Source of the DNA: Sporosarcina sp. FSL K6-1522
GTDB lineage: Bacteria > Bacillota > Bacilli > Bacillales_A > Planococcaceae
Reading direction: 5' to 3'
Assembly (NCBI RefSeq): GCF_038622445.1
Contig: NZ_CP152019.1
Location: forward strand, 3,632,501-3,696,500
DNA length: 64,000 nt
Below the pieces are notes generated by a model. It had not been told where the DNA came from and did not search any database. It worked only from the letters and a program-made list of their open reading frames with translations. The position numbers and the translations under genes were made by a program. Positions 37,536-45,870 of the stretch are shown in pieces; the stretch's first letter is position 1, and the number at the start of each line of letters is the position of its first letter.

Positions 37536-38564
37536 TTATTGTTGAATCAATTTTTCCGCAATTTGTACCGAATTCAATGCAGCTCCTTTAAGCAAATTGT
37601 CTGAGACAATCCACATATGGAACCCTCCTCGTTGTTTCGGATCCTTCCGAATGCGGCCAACGAACACTTCATCTTTTCCTTCTGCAAATAACGGCATTGG
37701 GTACAGCTGATTCCCGGGATCATCTTGAATGACTACGCCTGACGCACTCGCCATGCTTGCACGCAGCTCTTCGACCGTTACCTCCTCTGTATCGATTTCG
37801 ATATAAACCGACTCAGAATGACCTGTAACAATAGGAAGACGGACGCAAGTCGCTGTCACAGACATGTCGTAGTCGCCGAAAATCTTTTTCGTCTCATTCA
37901 TCATTTTTAATTCTTCTAATGTGTAGCCGGATGCATCAAATGCATCGATTTGCGGAATTGCGTTAAAAGCAATCGGATAATGCTTCTCTGCTGATGCAGA
38001 TGGTAAAATCGCTGCTTCATTCGAAACGCGACCTTCAAATTGTTGACTTTGGTTGTTCAACTCATCAATCGCTTCTGCACCTGCACCAGAAACCGCTTGG
38101 TATGTTGACACGATAATGCGACTTAAACCATACTTCTCTTTCACTGGTTGAAGCGCCGTCACCATCTGGATTGTTGAACAGTTCGGGTTCGCAATGATAC
38201 CCGTATGGTTGTTCAATGCTTCTGGATTCACTTCCGGAACGACAAGCGGAATATTTTCCACCATACGGAATGCGCTCGTATTATCAATGACAACGGTCCC
38301 TCTTTTTACTGCTTCCGCAGCAAATTTTTCAGAAATGCTACCACCTGCACTAAAAAATGCAATGTCGACGCCTTCAAATGATTCAGGAACTGTTTCTTCA
38401 ACGATATAAGTTTGACCACCTGCCGTAATTTCTGTTCCGGCAGATCGTTTTGAAGCAAGCAATTTAATGGATTGAACAGGAAAATCCCGTTCAAGTAATT
38501 TTTCAAGAATTTTTGTACCGACAGCCCCCGTAGCACCGACGATTGCAACATTTACTTTATTCAT
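37536..38564 (-). CDS. asd: Aspartate-semialdehyde dehydrogenase
   Basis: Asd reduces aspartyl phosphate to aspartate semialdehyde with NADPH. The cofactor motif is VAIVGATGAVGTKIL, the catalytic cysteine is Cys129 in ANPNCSTIQM, and the substrate-binding region includes GGFHMWIVSDNL. Its 342 residues are usual. With dapA it supplies lysine, cell-wall and dipicolinate synthesis. It is separated from dpaB by about 160 bases containing an extended -10 promoter. Confidence 0.97.
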   Translation of the reverse strand: MNKVNVAIVGATGAVGTKILEKLLERDFPVQSIKLLASKRSAGTEITAGGQTYIVEETVPESFEGVDIAFFSAGGSISEKFAAEAVKRGTVVIDNTSAFRMVENIPLVVPEVNPEALNNHTGIIANPNCSTIQMVTALQPVKEKYGLSRIIVSTYQAVSGAGAEAIDELNNQSQQFEGRVSNEAAILPSASAEKHYPIAFNAIPQIDAFDASGYTLEELKMMNETKKIFGDYDMSVTATCVRLPIVTGHSESVYIEIDTEEVTVEELRASMASASGVVIQDDPGNQLYPMPLFAEGKDEVFVGRIRKDPKQRGGFHMWIVSDNLLKGAALNSVQIAEKLIQQ

Positions 38565-38688
38565 CTCTATCTCCCTTTCAGCTTTTACGGTTGTGAAAAA
38601 AGCTGGACCTCTATTCGTTTCTATATCGCTACATAAAAGTAAGTAGAAAACCTTTAGTCCGTTACACCGTTAGCAGTTCATTGGTCGA

Positions 38689-38697
38689 ATTATATCA
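38689..38697 (-). promoter_or_regulatory. Extended -10 promoter of asd-dapA
   Basis: TGATATAAT on the minus strand (TATAAT at 38689-38694) is an extended -10 element. No convincing -35 is seen. It allows vegetative expression of asd-dapA apart from the sporulation genes upstream. Confidence 0.6.
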
Positions 38698-38724
38698 TAT
38701 CCACGAATTTTCTGTACTGTCTTT

Positions 38725-39315
38725 TTACTTTTTATCGTGAATAATTAATAAAGGTTGTAGTTGTTGTTTTTTTAAAGCGGCAACGGCAGCAGGTACCATC
38801 AAGGTGAAATCGGAGATCAGCGAGTTCGGCTTGTTGAAAGGATCATCTTGGCCAAATGGAATGAAAAAAACATTTTTCATGTTGAGTAATTTCATAATGT
38901 TCATAGCATTTAGTCCAAGTGCATCGTTTGTCGAAATACCGAGTAAAACGGGACTACCGTTGCGTAACGTCGCTTTTGCGGCCATTAAAACAGGACTATC
39001 CGTTGAAGCGTTAGCAAATTTACTAATGGAATTGCCTGTCATCGGCGCAATAATCATACAATCGACAGGTGTCGAGGGACCAAATGGCTCTGCACCGACA
39101 ATGGTAGAAATCACTTTCTCGCCAGTTGCCGCCTCAATGCGTGCAATCCACTCCTCTCCCGTCCCAAAACGCGTCGCAGCCGTCAGAACGGAGTGGGTAA
39201 TGACGGGGACAACCGTCGCCCCCTCGTCCTTTAATGCATTAATGACCGGGACGAGTACATCATACGTACAATGCGAAGCTGTGATACCAAGACCTATGCG
39301 CTTTCCTTGTAGCAT
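38725..39315 (-). CDS. dpaB: Dipicolinate synthase subunit B
   Basis: This 196-residue flavoprotein-like subunit (SpoVFB) works with DpaA to oxidise dihydrodipicolinate to dipicolinic acid in the mother cell. GLGITASHCTYDVLVPVINAL, MIIAPMTGNSISKFANASTDSPVLMAAKATLRN and VFFIPFGQDDPFNKPNSLISDFTLM are characteristic. It starts 12 bases after the dpaA stop codon. Dipicolinate accumulates with calcium in the spore core. Confidence 0.96.
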   Translation of the reverse strand: MLQGKRIGLGITASHCTYDVLVPVINALKDEGATVVPVITHSVLTAATRFGTGEEWIARIEAATGEKVISTIVGAEPFGPSTPVDCMIIAPMTGNSISKFANASTDSPVLMAAKATLRNGSPVLLGISTNDALGLNAMNIMKLLNMKNVFFIPFGQDDPFNKPNSLISDFTLMVPAAVAALKKQQLQPLLIIHDKK

Positions 39316-39327
39316 AGAGCTCCCCTT

Positions 39328-40101
39328 TCATCTGCTATACATCCTTTCAAGTGCATCTGCCAATGCAGCTGCAGCATCGACGGGAAAATGTTTCCCCGGC
39401 AATCCAAGGTGTATTGTATAGTATTCAGATGGTGGCTGCTCCTTTAGGCAACCGGGCGCCGATGCGAGGTCAAAAACACGGAGCGTCGACCCTTCTGGAA
39501 GCGAAAGCCATTTTGCAGGAATCGTATTGACAAGCTGGCCTTCATTCATGTGAAAGTCATCGGTCAGCTGAATCGTCTCGTATTGCATAGCCTCTGCTTC
39601 ACCGAGCTGCGCAGCTGAGCGCGCAATGACTGTCACCCGCGCCCCAAGCGATGCCAAAACATGCGCTGTCGCCTTTCCTACCTTGCCAAAACCAGCGACA
39701 GCAAATGAAGAACCCGCGATTTGGCGTTGCAGGTTTGCATAATAAACATGGACAAACGCCTCTGCCGTAAGCCTTGCATTTTGCCAGATAAATTGCTCAT
39801 CTTTTAAGTAAGGCTGTACGCTAAAACCTGACTCCTTGAATGGAGCAAGCCACTCTTCCGAAGCAACTCCCGTATAAAGGCGTGCACCTTCAACCAATGC
39901 CTCTGGTGGTATTGTGCCCTTCATTTGCAAAATCGGGAACACGATATGCTTAGGCGCTAATTCCGCAAGTTGTTCGCCCAATTGCTCCGTGTACTGATCT
40001 GTCCCGATATGATAGCTGTTGAATCCTCTCTCCGACAGCATTTCGCTACACATTGCCAAGCGCGGATCCGTTCCGATGAAAAACCAATTAGTATCTGTCA
40101 T
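39328..40101 (-). CDS. dpaA: Dipicolinate synthase subunit A
   Basis: This is the catalytic NAD(P)-binding subunit (SpoVFA) of dipicolinate synthase. FIGTDPRLAMCSEML starts the N-terminal domain, and SFAVAGFGKVGKATAHVLASLGARVTVIARS near residue 130 is the Rossmann dinucleotide site. VFDLASAPGCLK follows. At 257 residues it is about 40 shorter than B. subtilis SpoVFA, with the shortening spread over the chain, so it is probably functional. It overlaps ymxH by 14 bases. Confidence 0.94.
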   Translation of the reverse strand: MTDTNWFFIGTDPRLAMCSEMLSERGFNSYHIGTDQYTEQLGEQLAELAPKHIVFPILQMKGTIPPEALVEGARLYTGVASEEWLAPFKESGFSVQPYLKDEQFIWQNARLTAEAFVHVYYANLQRQIAGSSFAVAGFGKVGKATAHVLASLGARVTVIARSAAQLGEAEAMQYETIQLTDDFHMNEGQLVNTIPAKWLSLPEGSTLRVFDLASAPGCLKEQPPSEYYTIHLGLPGKHFPVDAAAALADALERMYSR

Positions 40102-40366
40102 CTACATCCATCCCGTCCCTGCTAGTCGTTTTACCAAAAAGAATGCGATGTTCGCCAATTAACACAATTTCACTCCAAGGGATGAATTCATCCGACTGCT
40201 CTTGCTGCTTCTTGAATGAAAATCGTCCCATTTTCTTTCGCACTTCAAATCCAAGAATCTCACCTGTTTGCCCATTAAAAACCAGATCCGTATCTGCAAG
40301 AAAACCGTAGCGAACCCCGTCTTCCACTTGAATCAGTTCTTTCTGCGCAAGCTCTGATAGTAGCAT
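40088..40366 (-). CDS. ymxH: YlmC/YmxH-family PRC-barrel protein
   Basis: This 92-residue protein has a PRC-barrel-like fold (LLSELAQKELIQVEDGVRYGFLADTDLVFNGQTGEILGFEV). I chose the ATG at 40366, with GGAAGGAG seven bases upstream; two earlier ATGs add only non-conserved residues. Its function is not established. In B. subtilis it also lies between mlpA and the dipicolinate synthase genes. The stop overlaps the dpaA start by 14 bases. Confidence 0.85.
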   Translation of the reverse strand: MLLSELAQKELIQVEDGVRYGFLADTDLVFNGQTGEILGFEVRKKMGRFSFKKQQEQSDEFIPWSEIVLIGEHRILFGKTTSRDGMDVDDRY

Positions 40367-40430
40367 CGTCATTCTCCTTCCCTGCATCTCCATCCATCAT
40401 ATGAAATAGCACTAGGAAAGCTGACTAATA

Positions 40431-41660
40431 TCATGCAAGATCTTCAGGGACAATCATTGAAATTGCCCGTTGCTGCGTGAAAATGTCCATAGCGACATTG
40501 TGAACTTGATCTGCTTGCACGCCATCGATCAGCGCTACTACTTCATCGATCGTTTTATGCGCCTGCAAAATAAGTTCGCTTCGGCCGTTGCGATGCATGC
40601 GTGCTTCCGAGCTTTCCAACCCAAGCAAGAAACCGCCCTTTAATTGTTCTTTAGCATTGTATAATTCGTTATCCGTAATCCCTTTATCCACAACCGAGTC
40701 AATAATCCTATCAATCGTCATCGTCATTTCCTGTAAATTCTCCGGTGAAGTACCTCCGTAAATGACAAATGCCCCTGTCGTCTTATAAGCAGAATAATAG
40801 GAGTACACCGAATACGCCAGCCCACGCTCTTCCCGCACCTCTTGGAACAAGCGTGAAGACATCGTGCCGCCAATAATACTATCCAAAACGGTCAGTCCAT
40901 GCATGCGCTTGTCACGCACCGCAAGCCCCTGAAATCCTATACAAATATGCGCCTGTTCAATGTCTTTTAACTTCTCCTTCACGCCACCATGGAATTCAGG
41001 AAGGGACAAAATGCTCGCCACTTTCACTTCTTCTCTATGAAATGAACCAAAATACGCTTCAATTTGCTGAATTAGCTGCTCATCATAATTGCCCGCCACC
41101 GAGATCACAATCCGCTCCGGTGTATAGAGACGCGCCATAAATTGTTCAATCATTTGCTTATCAAAAGTTTCAATCGTTTCCGTATAACCGAGCACAGGCC
41201 TACCAATCGGCTGATTTGGATACATGATGGACCATAAGCGTTCATCGACATCGTCATCGGGCGTATCTTCAACCACCGCCAGCTCGTCAAGCACAACCGA
41301 TTTCTCTTTTGCGATTTCTAACGCATTAAATGACGAGTTGAAGAACATATCCGCCATCACTTCCAGCGCATGTGAAGCGTGATGACCGAGCACTGTCGCT
41401 GAATAACACGTCATTTCCTTCGATGTAAATGCATTGATATCGCCACCAATGCGGTCAAACTCTTCGGCGATTGTCCGTGCACTTCTCGTTGGCGTCCCCT
41501 TAAACAGCATATGTTCGATGAAGTGCGCAATCCCTGCCTCAGATTCTGATTCATCTCCAGAACCAGCTTCTACCCAAATACCAAGCGCTGCCGAACGAAC
41601 ATAAGGCATTTTTTCATGAACAATTCGAACACCGTTTGCACATATGTATTTTTCAACCAC
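40431..41660 (-). CDS. mlpA: M16-family zinc protease MlpA
   Basis: This 409-residue processing-peptidase-like protein has the zinc motif HxxEH as HFIEH in AGIAHFIEHMLFKGT near residue 46. SKEMTCYSATVLGHH and the glycine-rich GGTMSSRLFQEVREERGLAYSVYSYYS loop follow. It starts with GTG, preceded by GGAGGGG at seven bases. It lies directly downstream of pnp; the polysaccharide deacetylase gene ylxY found between them in B. subtilis is absent. Confidence 0.94.
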   Translation of the reverse strand: MVEKYICANGVRIVHEKMPYVRSAALGIWVEAGSGDESESEAGIAHFIEHMLFKGTPTRSARTIAEEFDRIGGDINAFTSKEMTCYSATVLGHHASHALEVMADMFFNSSFNALEIAKEKSVVLDELAVVEDTPDDDVDERLWSIMYPNQPIGRPVLGYTETIETFDKQMIEQFMARLYTPERIVISVAGNYDEQLIQQIEAYFGSFHREEVKVASILSLPEFHGGVKEKLKDIEQAHICIGFQGLAVRDKRMHGLTVLDSIIGGTMSSRLFQEVREERGLAYSVYSYYSAYKTTGAFVIYGGTSPENLQEMTMTIDRIIDSVVDKGITDNELYNAKEQLKGGFLLGLESSEARMHRNGRSELILQAHKTIDEVVALIDGVQADQVHNVAMDIFTQQRAISMIVPEDLA

Positions 41661-41686
41661 TTACATTCCCCTCCTATAATGAACAA

Positions 41687-41722
41687 AAAGCCTCTATCTC
41701 CATGTTTATGAAGAGAGGCTTT
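41687..41722 (-). terminator. Terminator after pnp
   Basis: AAAGCCTCT and AGAGGCTTT pair around an 18-base loop, and TTTTTG follows on the minus strand. Confidence 0.82.
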
Positions 41723-41737
41723 CTGTCATACGACTAT

Positions 41738-43855
41738 TTACTTGTTGTCTTTTTCAGCCGCTTCTTTTTCTTCTTTTAACACGACTTTTCTGGACAAGTT
41801 CACGCGTCCTTGATTGTCGATTTCAATGACTTTTACATACATCACATCATCCATTTTCAAAACGTCTTCAACCGCTTTCGTGCGTTCTTCTGCGATTTCA
41901 GAAATGTGAAGAAGGCCGTCTTTACCTGGGAATAATTCAAGGAAAGCACCGAATTTTTCAATGCGTTTCACTTTCGCCATGTAGTATTCGCCAACTTTTG
42001 CTTCACGAACGATATTTTCAATCATCGTTTTTGCTTTGTTGTTCATATCATTGTTAGGAGATGAGATGTAAATCGTACCATCTTGCTCTGTATCGATTTT
42101 CACGTTTGTCTCTTCGATGATTTTGTTAATCACTTTCCCGCCAGGCCCGATAACATCGCGGATCTTGTCTGGATTGATTTTGATCATAATAATCTTCGGC
42201 GCAAATTCCGAAAGTTCTGTGCGTGGCGTGTCGATTGCTGTCATCATGTGGTTCAAGATTTTCAAGCGGCCGACTTTAGCTTGTGCCAATGCTTCTTCCA
42301 AAATTTGACGAGAAAGCCCTTCGATTTTAATGTCCATTTGAAGCGCAGTAATACCTTGCTCAGTACCTGCTACTTTAAAGTCCATATCCCCTAGGTGGTC
42401 TTCCATTCCTTGGATATCAGAAAGAACAGAGTAATTGTCTCCGCGTTTCACAAGCCCCATTGCGATTCCTGCAACCGGCGCTTTCAATGGAACACCAGCA
42501 TCCATCATTGCCATTGTTGACGCACAGATTGATGCCTGTGAAGATGAACCGTTTGATTCAAGTACTTCTGCTACTAAACGCATTGTGTATGGGAAATCCG
42601 TTTCATTTGGCAGAACAGCTAATAGCGCACGCTCTCCAAGTGCTCCGTGACCAATTTCACGACGGCCTGGTCCACGAATCGGACCTGTTTCACCGACACT
42701 GAAGTTCGGGAAGTTATAATGGTGCATAAAGCGTTTTGATTCTTCAATGCCAAGGCCATCGATGATTTGTACTTCACCCAATGCGCCAAGCGTACAAACG
42801 CTAAGTGCCTGTGTTTGTCCACGCGTAAAGAGACCTGAACCGTGCGTACGTGGCAAAATGCCAACTTCAGAAGCAAGTGGACGGATTTCATCAAGACCAC
42901 GGCCATCTGGACGGACTTTTTCGTCTGTAATCAGGCGACGTACTTCGTCTTTCACGAGCTGATCCAAGACATTTTTCACTTGTTTCATCGTCGCTTCGTC
43001 TGCTTCAGCTTCTGTGTAGCGTTCGATGACAGCTTCTCTCACGGCATTGATCGCATCTTCACGTGCATGTTTTTCTTGCGTTTGGATGGCACTGTTTAAA
43101 TCTGCTGCACAGCTATTTTGAATGTCTGCTAAAATCGTTTCATCGAGTTGGAATAACTCCACTTCTGTTTTTACTTTGCCGACTTCAGCAACAATCTTCT
43201 CTTGGAATTCGATCAGTTTAATGATTTCTTCGTGACCGAACATAATCGCTTCAAGAACGATGTCTTCTGCAACTTCCTTCGCACCCGCTTCAACCATGTT
43301 AATCGCATCTTTTGTTCCCGCAACAATCAGATCGAGTTCACTCTTTTCCAATTGTGCTGGTGTTGGGTTGACGATGAATTGTCCATCGATACGCCCAATT
43401 TGAACGCCCGCAATCGGTCCTTCAAACGGAATATCCGACACAGACAATGCGAGTGAAGACCCGAGCATTGCAGCCATCTCAGATGAACAGTCCTGATCGA
43501 CTGACATCACAAGCGAAATAACCTGAACGTCATTACGGAAACCGTCTGCGAATAACGGACGGATTGGACGGTCAATCAAGCGGCTCGTTAAAACAGCCTT
43601 ATCAGAAGGGCGTCCTTCACGTTTAAGGAAGCCACCTGGGATTTTCCCAACTGCATACATACGCTCTTCATAGTTCACCGTCAGCGGGAAGAAATCTAGC
43701 CCCCGTGAATTTTTTGAAGATGTTGCTGTTGAAAGTACTGTTGTATCGCCATAACGAACGAGCACTGCGCCGTTCGCCTGCTTTGCAAGTTGCCCCGTTT
43801 CAATTGTCAACGGTCGACCTGCCCATTCAAATGTGTAGACTTTTTTCTCTGTCAT
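41738..43855 (-). CDS. pnp: Polyribonucleotide nucleotidyltransferase
   Basis: PNPase is the phosphorolytic 3'-5' exoribonuclease of mRNA decay. Two RNase PH domains flank a helical linker, with [20 protein letters not shown] in the second; KH ([25 protein letters not shown]) and S1 ([20 protein letters not shown]) domains follow. The 705-residue length is standard. It is normally just downstream of rpsO, but here a four-gene cassette of about 4 kb separates them. Confidence 0.98.
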   Translation of the reverse strand: MTEKKVYTFEWAGRPLTIETGQLAKQANGAVLVRYGDTTVLSTATSSKNSRGLDFFPLTVNYEERMYAVGKIPGGFLKREGRPSDKAVLTSRLIDRPIRPLFADGFRNDVQVISLVMSVDQDCSSEMAAMLGSSLALSVSDIPFEGPIAGVQIGRIDGQFIVNPTPAQLEKSELDLIVAGTKDAINMVEAGAKEVAEDIVLEAIMFGHEEIIKLIEFQEKIVAEVGKVKTEVELFQLDETILADIQNSCAADLNSAIQTQEKHAREDAINAVREAVIERYTEAEADEATMKQVKNVLDQLVKDEVRRLITDEKVRPDGRGLDEIRPLASEVGILPRTHGSGLFTRGQTQALSVCTLGALGEVQIIDGLGIEESKRFMHHYNFPNFSVGETGPIRGPGRREIGHGALGERALLAVLPNETDFPYTMRLVAEVLESNGSSSQASICASTMAMMDAGVPLKAPVAGIAMGLVKRGDNYSVLSDIQGMEDHLGDMDFKVAGTEQGITALQMDIKIEGLSRQILEEALAQAKVGRLKILNHMMTAIDTPRTELSEFAPKIIMIKINPDKIRDVIGPGGKVINKIIEETNVKIDTEQDGTIYISSPNNDMNNKAKTMIENIVREAKVGEYYMAKVKRIEKFGAFLELFPGKDGLLHISEIAEERTKAVEDVLKMDDVMYVKVIEIDNQGRVNLSRKVVLKEEKEAAEKDNK

Positions 43856-43942
43856 TAAATAGAACTCCTCTCCATATTCCAGCCTGAACTGTATACGTTA
43901 TATGTATTAATAATAGTGTAAGTGATAGCGCTCAGTGAATAC

Positions 43943-44057
43943 AAGTTTAACCTCATTCAGCAGAAATCCTCTGCTTCTGTTAAAGTGGTGGATTATAATG
44001 TAAGTTCCCATTTCACTCGATGGTAATCCCTTAGCTGAATGAAGTTAAAGTCTCCGG
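43943..44057. repeat. Dispersed motif: inverted GCTGAAT-AAGTTAAA pair
   Basis: AAGTTTAACCTCATTCAGC (43943-43961) is an inverted copy of GCTGAATGAAGTTAAAGT (44034-44051). The same motif occurs at 51553 and, less exactly, at 1196, so it is a dispersed family. Confidence 0.55.
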
Positions 44058-44116
44058 CGGATGCCACAGATTTTGTAAGGAATCAATTGAGTACACTCCA
44101 TTCAAAATCCCGGGCA

Positions 44117-44138
44117 CAATCACGCCAAGGCGCGATTG
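44117..44138. repeat. Dispersed palindrome, CAATCACGCC/GGCGCGATTG
   Basis: Ten-base arms pair at nine positions around AA. A closely similar perfect palindrome lies at 51455-51476 (CAATTACGCC/GGCGTAATTG). Confidence 0.6.
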
Positions 44139-44586
44139 ATCCACCAATAACCGACATCATGGCACATTCGTATAGTATACCACTTTTTTGTGGATTCTAA
44201 TATAGGAAGGGAAGAATTATTGCGGTTTTGGTTTTTTGAAAGTGAGAAGGGAGAGGAGATACCATATTTACACTAAGAAAAAGAACAAACCGTGCCAGGC
44301 ATTGCCACAATTCACGCTCTTCGAATTGTGACAAGACGAACAACGAAGGGTTTAGTTTGTATAATTTCTGCGCCCTTTGCAGGAATTATACAGGTCAACG
44401 CACAACAGACTGATTAACAAAGAACATACTAACAGTCACTTAGGACGTAAGCAAAAAAACTCGATTATACACGCTGAATGCTAAGGCACACACCAAACAA
44501 CTACCGTGAACAGGGAACTTGCCAAATACATCGCGTTCAGTTGTATAGATTAAGTGCCTAGCACTGTTCATCTTATATATTTTCTT

Positions 44587-45603
44587 TTAAACAGATTCAA
44601 TCAGCAATCTTTCTGACTTCACATTTCCAATCAATTGTTTAACATCATCTTCAAGTAGTTTAGGTTGTTCGTTTTCTGTACTAGCTTGACGAAGTAAACT
44701 TTGAGTTGAAAGCTTATATAATATACCCACCATTTTGATGTTATTATCTACGATCACTTTTTCTTCAAGCGCATAATCATTATAGTCAGTTTTATTTACA
44801 ACCAACTCTTCTAACAATCCTACTTGATTTAGATAGACTTCTTGGGTAGCTATCAATTCCTTACGCAAGTTAAATGACAGGTTAGCTAGTCTCGTCATAT
44901 ACTTGCATGACCTATCAATCGTCTTTACTATTTTGTCTACTTCTTGTTCTGCCTTTTCAGCTTTTCCAAGACTAGAGTTACCCTTAGCATTTAATAGTAA
45001 TCCCCCAACAGCTATAACTGGTCCAGCAACAGCACCCCCTAATATCTGTGTCCCTAAGGCAACACCTCCTCCCCCTGAAGCCAATGACCCGCCACCTAGA
45101 GCAGCTAAAGCAGATTTCGTTGCCACAGCACCAGACAAGGTACTAATGGACGTACCTGTAGATGCTGTACCTAATGCAAGTACACCACTATATGTAGCCA
45201 TACCTGTTAGTGCTCCAGCTCCAGCTGAAGCAACTGTCGTCCCTAAAATCTCCACAGCCTTAACCTGAATTTCCTGAATTTCATGAAGTGCATGCTTAGG
45301 CAGAGTCAATTTATCGTTAACACTAGTTTCAAATTCAGGTCTGTTTTGAATTTTTTCAAATGCAATTGAAAATCTATCAAAGTCCTTCCAAATTTGTACT
45401 TTAAGTGAGCCTAACTTATCTAGTGAAATGTTTGTTGTAAGCTCTTTTCCCTCTAACTTCTCCTTTGCAGCTTGGTATGTTTCATCTGCTTGTTTTACTC
45501 TATTTTTTGCATTTGCTATTTTTTTAGTCCCTTTTGCCCCTGTAACAATTCCCGTAGCTCCTGCTGCAATTGCTACCCCGGCAACAATTAATGGTAATGG
45601 CAT
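44587..45603 (-). CDS. Glycine-rich membrane-inserting protein of unknown function (cassette gene 4)
   Basis: I do not recognise this 338-residue protein. It starts with a hydrophobic Gly/Ala segment (residues 3-22), then a charged, probably coiled-coil region to about 115. A long glycine/alanine-rich hydrophobic stretch (116-205, including GGGSLASGGGGVALG and GGAVAGPVIAVGGLLL) resembles a glycine-zipper or pore-forming hairpin. A second helical charged region completes it (210-338). It begins on the base after the YkgJ-like gene ends, with AGAGGAG upstream. An effector that inserts into the membrane is one reading; a structural partner of gene 2 is another. Both are inference. Confidence 0.8.
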   Translation of the reverse strand: MPLPLIVAGVAIAAGATGIVTGAKGTKKIANAKNRVKQADETYQAAKEKLEGKELTTNISLDKLGSLKVQIWKDFDRFSIAFEKIQNRPEFETSVNDKLTLPKHALHEIQEIQVKAVEILGTTVASAGAGALTGMATYSGVLALGTASTGTSISTLSGAVATKSALAALGGGSLASGGGGVALGTQILGGAVAGPVIAVGGLLLNAKGNSSLGKAEKAEQEVDKIVKTIDRSCKYMTRLANLSFNLRKELIATQEVYLNQVGLLEELVVNKTDYNDYALEEKVIVDNNIKMVGILYKLSTQSLLRQASTENEQPKLLEDDVKQLIGNVKSERLLIESV

Positions 45604-45870
45604 TTATAATCGCTCCTCTTTTTTTAGTATATTGCATGCCTCATAATTTAATTGATGAAACTCTTCAATAGTCATCGTACTCTTATAAAAATGGTTGTAC
45701 ATATCATCAATCCGACATTTCAAAGGTCTTTCCTCATATATCCCACATAAATTACTTTCTTCATCAAAATGAATACAAACACCGTCTCCTCTATCTAAAT
45801 CACTATATAATGAAGACTTAGATAAATTCTTACAACACAAACCACATTGATCACAAAAAAAATTACTCAT
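45604..45870 (-). CDS. YkgJ-like cysteine-cluster protein (cassette gene 3)
   Basis: This 88-residue protein has the CxxCxxCC cluster of the YkgJ (zinc/iron-chelating) family: CDQCGLCC at residues 6-13, then Cys32, Cys42 in LCGIYEERPLKCR, and Cys52. GIYEERPLKCR closely matches the family's second half. Such proteins are thought to bind a metal, possibly iron. Its ATG overlaps the stop of gene 2 (ATGA), and gene 4 starts right after its stop, so it is an integral part of the cassette. A metal-sensing or accessory role is inferred. Confidence 0.85.
   Translation of the reverse strand: MSNFFCDQCGLCCKNLSKSSLYSDLDRGDGVCIHFDEESNLCGIYEERPLKCRIDDMYNHFYKSTMTIEEFHQLNYEACNILKKEERL

Larger units (their letters stand above)
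43856..44586. other. Gene-free stretch downstream of the cassette: pnp promoter and repeats
   Basis: No credible gene is seen. Near pnp a TTGTAT-N18-TACACT promoter fits the minus strand. Further right are an inverted pair (43943-43961 and 44034-44051), a palindrome (44117-44138), and two strong hairpins: CACAATTC/GAATTGTG (about 44311-44335) and GTATAATTTCTGC/GCAGGAATTATAC (about 44360-44392). Imperfect inverted copies of a GTGCCAGGCA-like motif lie near 44290 and 44552. No obvious terminator follows the last cassette gene. Confidence 0.6.

Noticed and set aside
38565..38724. Lysine riboswitch before asd-dapA
   Set aside because: The 160-base gap shows an ordinary extended -10 promoter and no multi-stem structure with a terminator.
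43856..44586. Retron-type or other effector-linked non-coding RNA beside the cassette
   Set aside because: Hairpins exist, but there is no reverse transcriptase and no arrangement matching a known retron RNA.
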